Below, piece after piece: positions 8,155 to 16,823 of a stretch of DNA of 64,000 nt. A model generated the notes under the pieces. That model did no database searches. It was not told where the DNA came from and saw only the letters and a list, made by a program, of their open reading frames with translations. The first letter of the stretch is position 1, and each line of letters opens with the position of its first letter. The position numbers were made by a program, and so were the translations under genes. The DNA is from UBA11222 sp030652895 (lineage in GTDB: Bacteria > Pseudomonadota > Alphaproteobacteria > UBA11222), in assembly GCA_038318895.1 (NCBI GenBank), contig JBBQCS010000006.1, positions 1-64,000 on the forward strand, given 5' to 3'.

Positions 8155-9483
8155 CTAGTCTTCGTCGTCTGGTTCCTTGAACAGTTCTTCCCTGCTGACC
8201 GGCGCATCCGTCACCTGAGCCAGCTCCAGAATAAAGTCAACGACCTTGTCCTCGTAAAGCGGTGCGCGCAGGGACGCCAGCGCCTGAGGGTTTTTCTGAT
8301 AATATTCGAACAGCAATTTTTCCTGGCCCGGAAACTGCGACGCCTGACGGAAAAGCGCGTCGCGCATCGCGTCTTCCGACACGGTGATATTATTGCGCTG
8401 GCCAATTTCCGCCAGCAACAAACCCAACCGCACCCGGCGGTCGGCAATCACGCGGTACTCTGTGCGGAGTTCCTCTTCGGATTTATCCTGATCCGCCATG
8501 GTTTGTCCGCGCCGTTGAAGTTCCTGTTGAAACTGTTGCCAGATTTGATCTTCTTCCCCAGCCAGCATTCCGGGCGGCACTTCAAAGGCATGCGCTTTGT
8601 CCAGTGTGTCCAGCAACGCGCGCTTCAACCGTGACCGGCTGACATTTTTGTAATCGGTTGTAATGCGTTCCAGCATCGCCTCACGCAGTTTTTCGAGATT
8701 TTCCATGCCAAGCTTTTCGGCAAAGGCGTCATCAATGGTGATCGCCTCCGGTGCGCGAATCTGATGCACCTTCACATCGAAGACCGCGTTCTTGCCCGCC
8801 AGATGTGTCGCGCCATACTCCTCCGGGAACGTAACATTGATCTGCTTTTCGTCGCCCTTTTTGGCGCCAACCAGTTGCTCCTCAAAGCCCGGAATGAACA
8901 TTTTCTGTCCAATCTGAACACTGACATTCTCCGACTTGCCGCCTTCGAAAGGCACGTCATCAATCTTGCCATCGTAATCGATAACCACAACATCACCATC
9001 TTCCGCACCGGCGTCATCGGCCTTGTCGGTAAAGGCGCGTTGTTGCTCCGCCAGCCTTTGGACAGCTTCATCCGCCTCGTCAGGCGTGACTTCGCACACT
9101 GGGCGCTCCAGCTTCAGCGTGGTGAAATCCATTGGCTCGATGGCCGGCAACACCTCCACTTCCAGCGTGAATTCAAGATCGGAATCATTCTCGAACTTGA
9201 CCACGTCAATTTTAGGCTGCATCGCCGGCTTTAAATCGTGCTGCTTCAGCGCGCTTTCGGTGGAATCCTGAACGGCGGCCTGCATCACTTCCCCACGCAC
9301 CCCGTCGCCATACAGCTTTTTCAACAATGACACCGGCACCTTGCCGCGGCGAAAGCCTTTTATCTGTACGGTTTGCTTGAGTTGTTCCAGACGTTCATCC
9401 GTGCGCGCGGCAAGCGTCCCTGCATCAACCACAATGGTAAATGCGTGCTTCAGGCCCTCTGCGCTCGTTTCAGTAATTTGCAT
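8155..9483 (-). CDS. tig: Trigger factor (ribosome-associated chaperone)
   Basis: A 442-residue trigger factor: N-terminal ribosome-binding domain starting 'MQITETSAEGLKHAF' with a form of the ribosome-docking signature ('GFRRGKVPVSLLKK'), a middle FKBP-type prolyl isomerase domain ('GDVVVIDYDGKIDDVPFEGG'), and a helical C-terminal chaperone domain. It binds nascent chains at the ribosome exit tunnel. The reading frame continues 58 codons upstream, but those residues do not look like the family and the ATG at 9483 gives the standard N-terminus. It starts the proteostasis series tig-clpP-clpX-lon. Confidence 0.97.
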   Translation of the reverse strand: MQITETSAEGLKHAFTIVVDAGTLAARTDERLEQLKQTVQIKGFRRGKVPVSLLKKLYGDGVRGEVMQAAVQDSTESALKQHDLKPAMQPKIDVVKFENDSDLEFTLEVEVLPAIEPMDFTTLKLERPVCEVTPDEADEAVQRLAEQQRAFTDKADDAGAEDGDVVVIDYDGKIDDVPFEGGKSENVSVQIGQKMFIPGFEEQLVGAKKGDEKQINVTFPEEYGATHLAGKNAVFDVKVHQIRAPEAITIDDAFAEKLGMENLEKLREAMLERITTDYKNVSRSRLKRALLDTLDKAHAFEVPPGMLAGEEDQIWQQFQQELQRRGQTMADQDKSEEELRTEYRVIADRRVRLGLLLAEIGQRNNITVSEDAMRDALFRQASQFPGQEKLLFEYYQKNPQALASLRAPLYEDKVVDFILELAQVTDAPVSREELFKEPDDED

Positions 9484-9996
9484 AACAGTTCCAGTTGCGA
9501 AAAATGGTTCAATAGAAGGGCGGCAGGCAGCTAAGCTACGCCAATTAACGCGCCGTGACGAGAGGCATACCCCGGTTATTTCCCCACTGCAAGCAAAGGC
9601 TTTGGGCAGGAAGGGCATTGTGGGTGGGACATCGGCTGCAGGATCGTGCGCCAACACGCCATACCCCGGAACCGGACAGTAAGATTATCGGAGTTCTATA
9701 GGGAAAAGTAGTAATTCGCCAACAATAACAACATAACTTTCTAGGCGGTCATTTTTTTGAAGCTCTTTTGCATGTATTCCACGAGGCATTATCCGAACCG
9801 GTACGCATAATGAAAAGCTACCCCTCTCGATTCCAGATTTCGAGGTTTTTCACGTGGCCCCGTAAGTATGCGTGAACCTAAAACACTTGACGTTTTTGCA
9901 CCGCAACATTAATAATGTCCGCCATTCAAAGATATGCCTTGTTTTCGCGAAGCGATGTGATTCCGGCGCTTTGTGAACAATAAAACGAGGGTGTAC
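9484..9996. other. Divergent tig / SulP intergenic region
   Basis: About 510 bases with no convincing gene between the divergent tig and SulP genes. It holds the candidate SulP promoter (9887-9915) and must hold the tig promoter, which I could not place. The ten-mer CATACCCCGG occurs twice (about 9569 and 9660). Confidence 0.5.
9887..9915 (+). promoter_or_regulatory. Candidate sigma-70 promoter of the SulP gene
   Basis: TTGACG (9887-9892), 17-base spacer, TAATAA (9910-9915; AATAAT one base later). The -35 matches 5 of 6, the -10 is fair. Distance to the ATG at 9997 is about 75 bases. Confidence 0.5.
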
Positions 9997-11478
9997 ATGT
10001 CTTTGTCTCGACTTCGGGCCGAGTGGTTCGGCAATGTCCGTGGTGATCTTCTGGCTGGCATGGTGGTAGCGCTTGCGCTGATCCCCGAATCCATCGCTTT
10101 TTCCATTATTGCAGGCGTTGACCCCAAGGTTGGTCTGTATGCGTCGTTCTGTATCGCGGTGGTGATCGCGATTGTCGGCGGCAGGCCCGGCATGATTTCC
10201 GCCGCCACTGGCGCAATGGCTCTGGTGATCGTCACACTCGTCAAGGAGCATGGACTGGAATATCTGCTGGCGGCGACATTGCTGACGGGTGTGATACAGA
10301 TATTTGCAGGCATCTTAAAGCTGGGTTCGCTCTTGCGGTTTGTTTCAAGGTCCGTGGTTACAGGCTTTGTTAACGCACTGGCAATATTGATTTTTATGGC
10401 CCAACTGCCGGAATTCAGTGGCGCGAATTGGCAAATGTACGCCATGGTGGCGGCGGGGCTTGGTATCATCTACCTTTTGCCGTACATCACTAAAATTGTT
10501 CCATCGCCGCTAGTGGCGATTGTGGTGCTGACAGTCTTTAGCATTTTCATGGGGCTGGACATCCGTACTGTAGGCGACATGGGGCAGCTCCCAGATACGT
10601 TACCGATGTTCCTGATGCCAAACGTACCGCTGAATTGGGAAACGCTTGTTATTATTTTGCCCTACTCCGTTACGCTAGCGGCGGTTGGCTTGCTGGAATC
10701 GCTTATGACGGCGGTAATTGTTGACGATATGACGGATACCCCGAGCCAGAAAAACCGTGAATGCGCGGGTCAGGGTATCGCCAATATCATTACCGGCTTC
10801 TTTGGCGGCATGGCGGGGTGCGCGATGATCGGCCAATCCGTCATTAATGTGAAGTCCGGCGGGCGTGGCAGGCTTTCTACGTTCTTCGCCGGGGCGTTCC
10901 TGCTGTTCCTAATTTTAGTGCTGGCCGAATGGGTGAAACAGATACCGATGGCGGCATTGGTAGCTGTAATGATTATGGTGGCTATCGGGACGTTCCGGTG
11001 GGACTCGGTTGCGAACCTGAAAAACCATCCAAAAACTTCGAGCCTGGTTATGATCACAACCGTGGTTATTGTTGTATTTACGCATAATCTGGCGCTTGGC
11101 GTATTTATTGGCGTGCTGATGAGCGCCCTGTTCTTTGCAAAAAAAGTGGCCCGCTACTTTGCGTTGGAAACAAATTTGTCAGAGAACGGTAAACACAGAT
11201 TCTATAAGGTTTATGGGCAAATATTTTTCGCCTCCGCCGATATATTCTGTTCAAAATTTGATTTTAAGGAGCCGCTTGAGAAAGTGACGATTGATTTAAC
11301 CCGGGCGCATTTCTGGGATTTAACCGGTGTTGGCGCGCTTGATAAAGTTGTGCTGAGATTCCGGCGCGAAGGCGCTGAGGTCGAGCTTATTGGTATGAAT
11401 GAGGCAAGCGCGACGATTGTTGATAAACTTGGGGTTTTTGACAAACCAGAAGCGGTAGAATTATTGCATCAGCACTAG
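9997..11478 (+). CDS. SulP-family inorganic anion transporter
   Basis: A 493-residue inner-membrane transporter with about ten to twelve hydrophobic segments in residues 10-380 and a cytoplasmic C-terminal STAS-like domain ('KVTIDLTRAHFWDLTGVGALDKVV'). The early 'ALALIPESIAFSIIAGVDP' is the SulP signature. Family members move sulfate, bicarbonate or dicarboxylates, often with Na+ or H+; the substrate here is not determined. An in-frame GTG lies at 9973, but the ATG at 9997 has the better ribosome-binding site (GAGG). It stands alone, divergent from tig and convergent with tRNA-Arg. Confidence 0.93.
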   Translation: MSLSRLRAEWFGNVRGDLLAGMVVALALIPESIAFSIIAGVDPKVGLYASFCIAVVIAIVGGRPGMISAATGAMALVIVTLVKEHGLEYLLAATLLTGVIQIFAGILKLGSLLRFVSRSVVTGFVNALAILIFMAQLPEFSGANWQMYAMVAAGLGIIYLLPYITKIVPSPLVAIVVLTVFSIFMGLDIRTVGDMGQLPDTLPMFLMPNVPLNWETLVIILPYSVTLAAVGLLESLMTAVIVDDMTDTPSQKNRECAGQGIANIITGFFGGMAGCAMIGQSVINVKSGGRGRLSTFFAGAFLLFLILVLAEWVKQIPMAALVAVMIMVAIGTFRWDSVANLKNHPKTSSLVMITTVVIVVFTHNLALGVFIGVLMSALFFAKKVARYFALETNLSENGKHRFYKVYGQIFFASADIFCSKFDFKEPLEKVTIDLTRAHFWDLTGVGALDKVVLRFRREGAEVELIGMNEASATIVDKLGVFDKPEAVELLHQH

Positions 11479-11579
11479 CTGTAAGACGCGGCGTCAGAAC
11501 GTGCAAAGCGCCTTAATACCAATCGATTGCGTGACGGATGCTTTGTAAGCGCAAAGATTTATTTATTCAAACACAAGAA

Positions 11580-11656
11580 TGGCGCGCCCGAAGAGATTCG
11601 AACTCCTGACCCCCAGATTCGTAGTCTGGTGCTCTATCCAGCTGAGCTACGGGCGC
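11580..11656 (-). tRNA. tRNA-Arg (anticodon ACG)
   Basis: Minus-strand cloverleaf: acceptor GCGCCCG/CGGGCGC, D-arm GCTCAGCTGGATAGAGC, anticodon stem CCAGA/TCTGG around CTACGAA giving ACG (read as ICG after editing), T-arm TTCGAAT, discriminator G and encoded CCA. 77 bases with CCA. Confidence 0.97.
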
Positions 11657-11944
11657 CCGTATGGGCTTGCGCTTTTCCTGTTAAGCGCGCGAACCTAATC
11701 AAATGCGGATGAATTGACAAGCATTGTTAATCCGATACTGAAAAATCATGCTTGCGTAATGGGTTTATTGAACGATAACCGCTTGTGGCGTCATGATGCG
11801 ATGCACTAAGATCATCTGCGAATTGTATACGGGAATCATGCTTGAGCCTTGTCGCTTGTGCGGGATAGTAGAATTCCGGTAAAATGGGGAGCTGCCGCCG
11901 TGAAGACGGGGACAGACATAAACGGGCCGTTAGAGGGGATTGCA

Positions 11945-13120
11945 TTGCGTACATCGCGAGCTGTGGTCATTGCGGCATCCTTGCTGCTTTTTGGGGTGCT
12001 TTCGGGCTGTTCTGGGTCGGCGGACTCGCTTTGGCCGTCTTTTTCCAATGCTGGGCCAGCGGGGGGCGGAGGGCAGATAGCTGTTCCGCCTTCGTCTGGT
12101 GAACTGGGAGGACAACCGGTCATTGATTCGGCAACGGCCGGTGCGCCGCCTTTGCTGGGCAATACGAACTTCTCACCTTTGCAGCCGTCTCAGGTCGCTC
12201 CGACCGGCACGATGGTTGGGCAGCGGGTGATGCAGTTACGCGCGGAACTACAGGCGCTGGACGGGCGAATCGGGCAGCATAATGGGCGTTTGCAGGAGTT
12301 GCGCGCGATAACAGCCGGAAACGCCCAGCGTTACCATGGTACAGTCGCCGCGGTGACGACACGCTTGCAACTGGGCACGACCCCGAGCAATCCCATCGTT
12401 ATCAATCAGTGGAATGCGGCGCAGGCGGATCTGGACCGGCTCAGCTCTGACATCTCCGCGTTGAATGGACTTAGTAATTCAGTGGCCGAGGACGCCGGGA
12501 TGGCTGAGTTTCTGCTCGAATCCGCGCGCGCGACCTACGGTCTGGCGGGCGCCATCGACGAGGACCATCGTCAGCTCGGAATTCTGGAAGATGAGACCAA
12601 CCGCAGTCTGGTACTGATCCAGCGTCTGCTGGGCGAGCTGTCGCAAGACATAAGCCGGCAAACCGCCTATGTCGGCAATGAACGCGCGCGCCTGACCACA
12701 CTCGCGAATGGCATTAAAAAGGGCGTGATGTTCGGCGAAACCCTTGCCGCTGGCGCAACGTTCGCTCCGGTGGGCAGTCAGGGATATACGGGCGCCCCCG
12801 CCGGTGGGATCGCCGCCGTTGGCCGTCCATTGGTTGTGATTCGCTTTGACCGCCAGGATGTCGAATATGAACAGCCGCTTTACTCCGCGTTGACGCGCGC
12901 CCTGGAAAGCCGTCCCGATGCCCGTTTCGACGTGGTTTCCGTGGCGCCGGCCGGGGGCAACGCCTCCGACATGCGGCGCAGCCAGACCCAGTCGCGGCAC
13001 AATGCCGAGGCGGTTATGGCGTCCATCGCCGACATGGGGCTGCCTGCCAGCCGCCTGAGCATTTCGTCCACCACCAGCGGGGATGTTTCCAGCAACGAAG
13101 TACGGGTCTATATGCGCTGA
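11945..13120 (+). CDS. OmpA-like domain lipoprotein
   Basis: A 391-residue exported protein. From the TTG at 11945 (preceded by a strong AGAGGGG ribosome-binding site) the N-terminus is a lipoprotein signal peptide with lipobox 'LSGC'. Longer in-frame starts (GTG at 11900, TTG at 11849) would bury this signal. The middle is rich in helices and may form a coiled coil. The last 90 residues look like an OmpA-type C-terminal domain ('VVIRFDRQDVEYEQPLYSAL' and 'HNAEAVMASIADMGLPASRL'), but the usual peptidoglycan-binding D and R positions are hard to see, so binding is uncertain. A likely outer-membrane lipoprotein. The next gene, an LLM enzyme, begins 21 bases later. Confidence 0.75.
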   Translation: MRTSRAVVIAASLLLFGVLSGCSGSADSLWPSFSNAGPAGGGGQIAVPPSSGELGGQPVIDSATAGAPPLLGNTNFSPLQPSQVAPTGTMVGQRVMQLRAELQALDGRIGQHNGRLQELRAITAGNAQRYHGTVAAVTTRLQLGTTPSNPIVINQWNAAQADLDRLSSDISALNGLSNSVAEDAGMAEFLLESARATYGLAGAIDEDHRQLGILEDETNRSLVLIQRLLGELSQDISRQTAYVGNERARLTTLANGIKKGVMFGETLAAGATFAPVGSQGYTGAPAGGIAAVGRPLVVIRFDRQDVEYEQPLYSALTRALESRPDARFDVVSVAPAGGNASDMRRSQTQSRHNAEAVMASIADMGLPASRLSISSTTSGDVSSNEVRVYMR

Positions 13121-13141
13121 CAATCAGCAACGGGAACTACC

Positions 13142-14023
13142 ATGCGAATAGGATTATTCACGCCGTTCACAAATCCCGTTGCGACTTTGCCGCTTATCCG
13201 CACGGTGGGAGAACAGGCCGATAAGCGCGGCTTTCATTCCATGTGGCTGGCCGAGCATGTGGTGCTGTTCGACAAACCCCATTCGTCCTATCCTTATTCA
13301 CCGGATGGCAAGCTGAACCTGGGGGCCGATGCCGGGATCCTGGAACCGTTTACCACGATGGGATTTCTGGCTGGTTGTACGTCGCGCATACGGCTTGGAA
13401 CAGGGATTTGCCTGCTGCCGCAGCGCAATCCCCTTTACACCGCCAAGGAAGTATCCAATCTCGATTATCTGTCGAATGGACGCGTCGATCTTGGCATCGG
13501 CATTGGCTGGCTGCGCGAAGAATTTGAAGCCCTGGGGGTGGACTGGGCGCGGCGCGGCGCGCGCACCGATGAATATGTGCAAATTCTGAAAACCCTGTGG
13601 TGCGACAACGTGTCGCAATTTGATGGCGAATTTCATACATTGCCGGCCTGCACCATGTTTCCAAAACCCGTGCATCAGCCGCATCCGCCGATCTATGTGG
13701 GGGGCGAAAGCGACGCCGCATTGGGGCGGGTGGCGCGGCTGGGCCAGGGCTGGCATGGTTTCAATCACACACCCCAGTCGGCGGCGGAACGCATCGGAAA
13801 GCTTCGCAGCCTTTTATCCGAACACGGACGAAGCCCAGACGATGTGGACATCACGGTGGCGGTTCCGGCGGGCACGCCAGTGAGCCTCGAAGATGTAAAG
13901 CGTTACCGCGAAGCAGGTGTGGATCAACTGACCATTCCGATTTTTCCAGGCGACGCAGATGCCGCGCGCGCCGTCATCGACGATCTGGCAAAGCGAATAC
14001 TGGAGCCTGCAGCCGCACTCTAA
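13142..14023 (+). CDS. LLM-class F420/FMN-dependent oxidoreductase
   Basis: A 293-residue luciferase-like TIM-barrel enzyme. The N-terminal 'MRIGLFTPFTNPVATL', 'GFHSMWLAEHVVLFD', 'RIRLGTGICLLPQR' and 'DLGIGIGWLREEFEALG' are typical of the shorter LLM subfamily often called F420-dependent; the cofactor is not proven. The substrate is unknown. It starts 21 bases after the lipoprotein gene and its stop codon overlaps by four bases with the stop of the convergent peptidase gene. Confidence 0.9.
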   Translation: MRIGLFTPFTNPVATLPLIRTVGEQADKRGFHSMWLAEHVVLFDKPHSSYPYSPDGKLNLGADAGILEPFTTMGFLAGCTSRIRLGTGICLLPQRNPLYTAKEVSNLDYLSNGRVDLGIGIGWLREEFEALGVDWARRGARTDEYVQILKTLWCDNVSQFDGEFHTLPACTMFPKPVHQPHPPIYVGGESDAALGRVARLGQGWHGFNHTPQSAAERIGKLRSLLSEHGRSPDDVDITVAVPAGTPVSLEDVKRYREAGVDQLTIPIFPGDADAARAVIDDLAKRILEPAAAL

Positions 14024-15069
14024 ACGCCGTGTATGTCGCGATAGCTGCGCATATGGGCCAGGCTTTTGGCCTCGTAGACACCGCGCGCCAGGGCGCGGGC
14101 AACGCAGTCGGCGGCAATACCACCAATCAGTGACAGGCTTAAATGTTCGTTTACCGGCAGCGCCGTTGTACAGCTGGCCAGGCAAAACACCACGTCACCA
14201 TCCAGCGGCGTATGTACCGGGCGCACGGCGCGCGCAAAGCCATCATGGGCCATAATCGCCACGCGTTGCGCCTGCGCCTTGGTCAGGATGGCATTGGTGG
14301 CCACCACACAGATTGTCGTATTGCCGCCCGGCGCCGCGTGTAACTTGCTGCCCGCCATGGGTGCGGGGTCAAGTGCGCCGGAATGCGCGGCCTGCACCCC
14401 GAGTTCATTATTCATGGCAAAGGGTGCGGCCCAGAATGTGCTGCTGCCCGGAATGACCGGTGATCCGAACGGGTTGGCGGCGACCAATGCGCCAACCTGC
14501 AAATCTCCGCCGTCCAGTGCGCCTTTCAGGATGGCCGAGGCGCTGCCCAGACCACCTTTGTACATACCGGCCCCTGCGCCTAACCCTGCACCCGTATTAC
14601 CGAGCTGAAACTCACGCCCCGCCGCGTCGCAGGCCGCAATACCCAATGCGCGGTAGGGCGGCGTCATGCCCCAGCCTTTGTCGCCGCCATTTGAAAGGTC
14701 GAATAAAATCGCGGCGGGCACAATGGGCGCCACCATGGCGCTTGCGCCCATGCGAAACCCGCGGCCGCGTGTGCTGAGCCAGGCGGTTGCGCCACTGGCC
14801 GCGTCCAGGCCGTAAACCGAACCGCCGGACAGCACCACCGCGTCCACCTTGTCCACCAGGCAGGCGGGGTTCAACAGATCGGTTTCGCGGGTTCCCGGCG
14901 CGCCACCGCGAATATCAACGCCGCCCGTACAAGGCCATTCCGGCAGCACAATACTCACACCGCTGCGCACGGTATGGTCCTGTGCATTGCCAACGCGAAT
15001 ACCGTCAACGTCGCTGATCAGGTTCAAGGGGCCGGGAGCTACGCCGGGTTCGGAAACTGTAATTGTCAT
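14020..15069 (-). CDS. P1-family (DmpA/S58-type) aminopeptidase
   Basis: A 349-residue member of the L-aminopeptidase/D-esterase (DmpA, family S58) group. These enzymes self-cleave to expose an N-terminal nucleophile. Here 'GGNTTICVVATN' places the likely cleavage between N250 and T251, as in the Asn-Thr members of the family rather than the Gly-Ser ones. Other typical parts are 'VDIRGGAPGTRETDLLNP' and 'VVLSGGSVYGLDAASG'. The substrate is unknown; relatives act on N-terminal D- or beta-amino acids and amides. The ATG at 15069 gives the family's usual start. It diverges from gamma-glutamyltransferase 56 bases away. Confidence 0.9.
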   Translation of the reverse strand: MTITVSEPGVAPGPLNLISDVDGIRVGNAQDHTVRSGVSIVLPEWPCTGGVDIRGGAPGTRETDLLNPACLVDKVDAVVLSGGSVYGLDAASGATAWLSTRGRGFRMGASAMVAPIVPAAILFDLSNGGDKGWGMTPPYRALGIAACDAAGREFQLGNTGAGLGAGAGMYKGGLGSASAILKGALDGGDLQVGALVAANPFGSPVIPGSSTFWAAPFAMNNELGVQAAHSGALDPAPMAGSKLHAAPGGNTTICVVATNAILTKAQAQRVAIMAHDGFARAVRPVHTPLDGDVVFCLASCTTALPVNEHLSLSLIGGIAADCVARALARGVYEAKSLAHMRSYRDIHGV

Positions 15070-15125
15070 GGGGGTATGGTATAACATTCTCGCAGCACAG
15101 GGAATTGACTATACACGGGGGAAAC

Positions 15126-16823
15126 ATGATGCGGATGGCGCGCAGTATCATTGCCGTGTGGGTGTTGCTCTGGCTTAGCCCCCCGGTGGACGCCGCCGTT
15201 ACTGCGCAACGTCACATGGTAGCGGCGGGGCATCCGCTGGCAGCGCAAGCCGGGCGCGAGATATTACGAAAAGGCGGTACGGCAGTCGATGCCGCCATTG
15301 CAGTACAGGCCGTGCTGGGGCTGGTTGAGCCGCAATCATCGGGTATTGGCGGTGGCGCGTTTTTGCTGCATTGGGACCAGGCCAGCAGGCAGACCACGGC
15401 CTATGACGGCCGCGAAACCGCACCCGCGTCTGTAACACCGGATCTTTTTCTCAATCCCGATGGTCAGCCCATGGGATTTCGGGATGCTTTCACCCGCGGG
15501 CGTTCAGTCGGGGTTCCCGGGGTCATCGCCATGCTGGCGCTGGCGCATGAGCGCCATGGAAAACTTCCGTGGGCAGAGTTGTTTGCGCCTGCCATTAAAC
15601 TTTCTGAAGAAGGATTTCCGGTGTCGGCGCGGCTGCGTCTGATGATTGGCGCCATGCCAAAACTGTCTTCATTCGCGCAGGCGCGGGCCGTGTATTTTAC
15701 CCCCGGCGAACCGCCCCAGGCTGTGGCGGCGGGCGCCATACTGCGTAACCCGGATTATGCGCAAAGCCTGCGCATGATTGCCTCCGGCGGCCCACGCGCC
15801 TTTTACACCGGCCCGCTGGCACAGGCGATGGTGGAGGCAGTGGCCGCGCAGGGCGGTGGTCTGAGCCTGGATGATCTTGCTGGCTATCAGGCCAAACAGC
15901 GGTCGCCCGTGTGCGCGCCTTACCGGGGTTATAAAGTCTGCGGCATGCCGCCCCCCACTTCCGGAGGCGTTACCGTGCTGCAAATTCTTGGACTGCTGGA
16001 AAATTTCGAGATGCCTTCGCTGGCGCCGGACTCGGTAGTTGCGCTGCATTTGCTGGCGCAGGCCAGCCGTCTTGCCTTTGCGGATCGCGGGCTATATCTG
16101 GCGGATAGCGATATTGTCGACGTGCCGGTCAAGGGCCTGACCAGCCCGCGCTATCTGGCGCGCCGCGCCCAGCGCATGACGATTGGCCGGATGGACTCCG
16201 CCCCCGCGCCGGCGGGGCGCCCCGTGCGCCACGCCGGCATCGACTATGCGCCCAATGTGGATGGCGCGCTTCCCTCCACCACCCATGTGTCGATCATTGA
16301 CGGACAGGGAAATGCGATATCCATGACCAGTTCCGTCGAAGCGCCATTCGGCAGCCATGTCATGGCGGGCGGATTCATCCTGAATAATCAGCTCACGGAT
16401 TTTTCTTTTGCGCCGCAGATTGATGGCAGGCCGGTCGCCAATGCCGTGGCGCCGCACAAGCGCCCACTCTCTTCCATGGCGCCCACGCTTGTGTTTGATA
16501 AAGCGGGCGCGCTCTATGCCAGTCTCGGGTCGCCCGGCGGCACCCGCATCATCGGTTATGTGGCCCAAACCCTGGTTGGGCTGCTGGACTGGAACCTGGA
16601 TATGCAGGCCGCCATTGATCTGCCGCGCCTGATCGATCGTAACGGGCCTCTGGAGCTGGAAGCCGGAACTACGCTGGAGGCGTTGGCCCCGCGTTTCACG
16701 GCGCTGGGCCACCGCGTGGAAATGCAACCGACCTTCAGCGGCATCCAGGGCATTCGCGTCATCGCAGGAATGCTGGAAGGCGGCGCCGATAAACGCCGTG
16801 AAGGCGTTGTGCTGGGGGATTAA
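15126..16823 (+). CDS. ggt: Gamma-glutamyltransferase
   Basis: A 565-residue gamma-glutamyltranspeptidase. An N-terminal signal peptide ('SIIAVWVLLWLSPPVDA') sends it to the periplasm. The precursor splits autocatalytically before T385 in 'PSTTHVSIID', the nucleophile. 'GSPGGTRIIGYV' near the C-terminus is the glutamate-binding glycine loop. It hydrolyses or transfers the gamma-glutamyl group of glutathione. Two adjacent ATG codons (15126, 15129) follow a GGGGG ribosome-binding site. It diverges from a DmpA-type peptidase and its stop overlaps by four bases with that of glucokinase. Confidence 0.95.
   Translation: MMRMARSIIAVWVLLWLSPPVDAAVTAQRHMVAAGHPLAAQAGREILRKGGTAVDAAIAVQAVLGLVEPQSSGIGGGAFLLHWDQASRQTTAYDGRETAPASVTPDLFLNPDGQPMGFRDAFTRGRSVGVPGVIAMLALAHERHGKLPWAELFAPAIKLSEEGFPVSARLRLMIGAMPKLSSFAQARAVYFTPGEPPQAVAAGAILRNPDYAQSLRMIASGGPRAFYTGPLAQAMVEAVAAQGGGLSLDDLAGYQAKQRSPVCAPYRGYKVCGMPPPTSGGVTVLQILGLLENFEMPSLAPDSVVALHLLAQASRLAFADRGLYLADSDIVDVPVKGLTSPRYLARRAQRMTIGRMDSAPAPAGRPVRHAGIDYAPNVDGALPSTTHVSIIDGQGNAISMTSSVEAPFGSHVMAGGFILNNQLTDFSFAPQIDGRPVANAVAPHKRPLSSMAPTLVFDKAGALYASLGSPGGTRIIGYVAQTLVGLLDWNLDMQAAIDLPRLIDRNGPLELEAGTTLEALAPRFTALGHRVEMQPTFSGIQGIRVIAGMLEGGADKRREGVVLGD

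Noticed and set aside
9484..9657. 58-codon N-terminal extension of trigger factor
   Set aside because: Residues do not fit the family; the ATG at 9483 gives the standard start.
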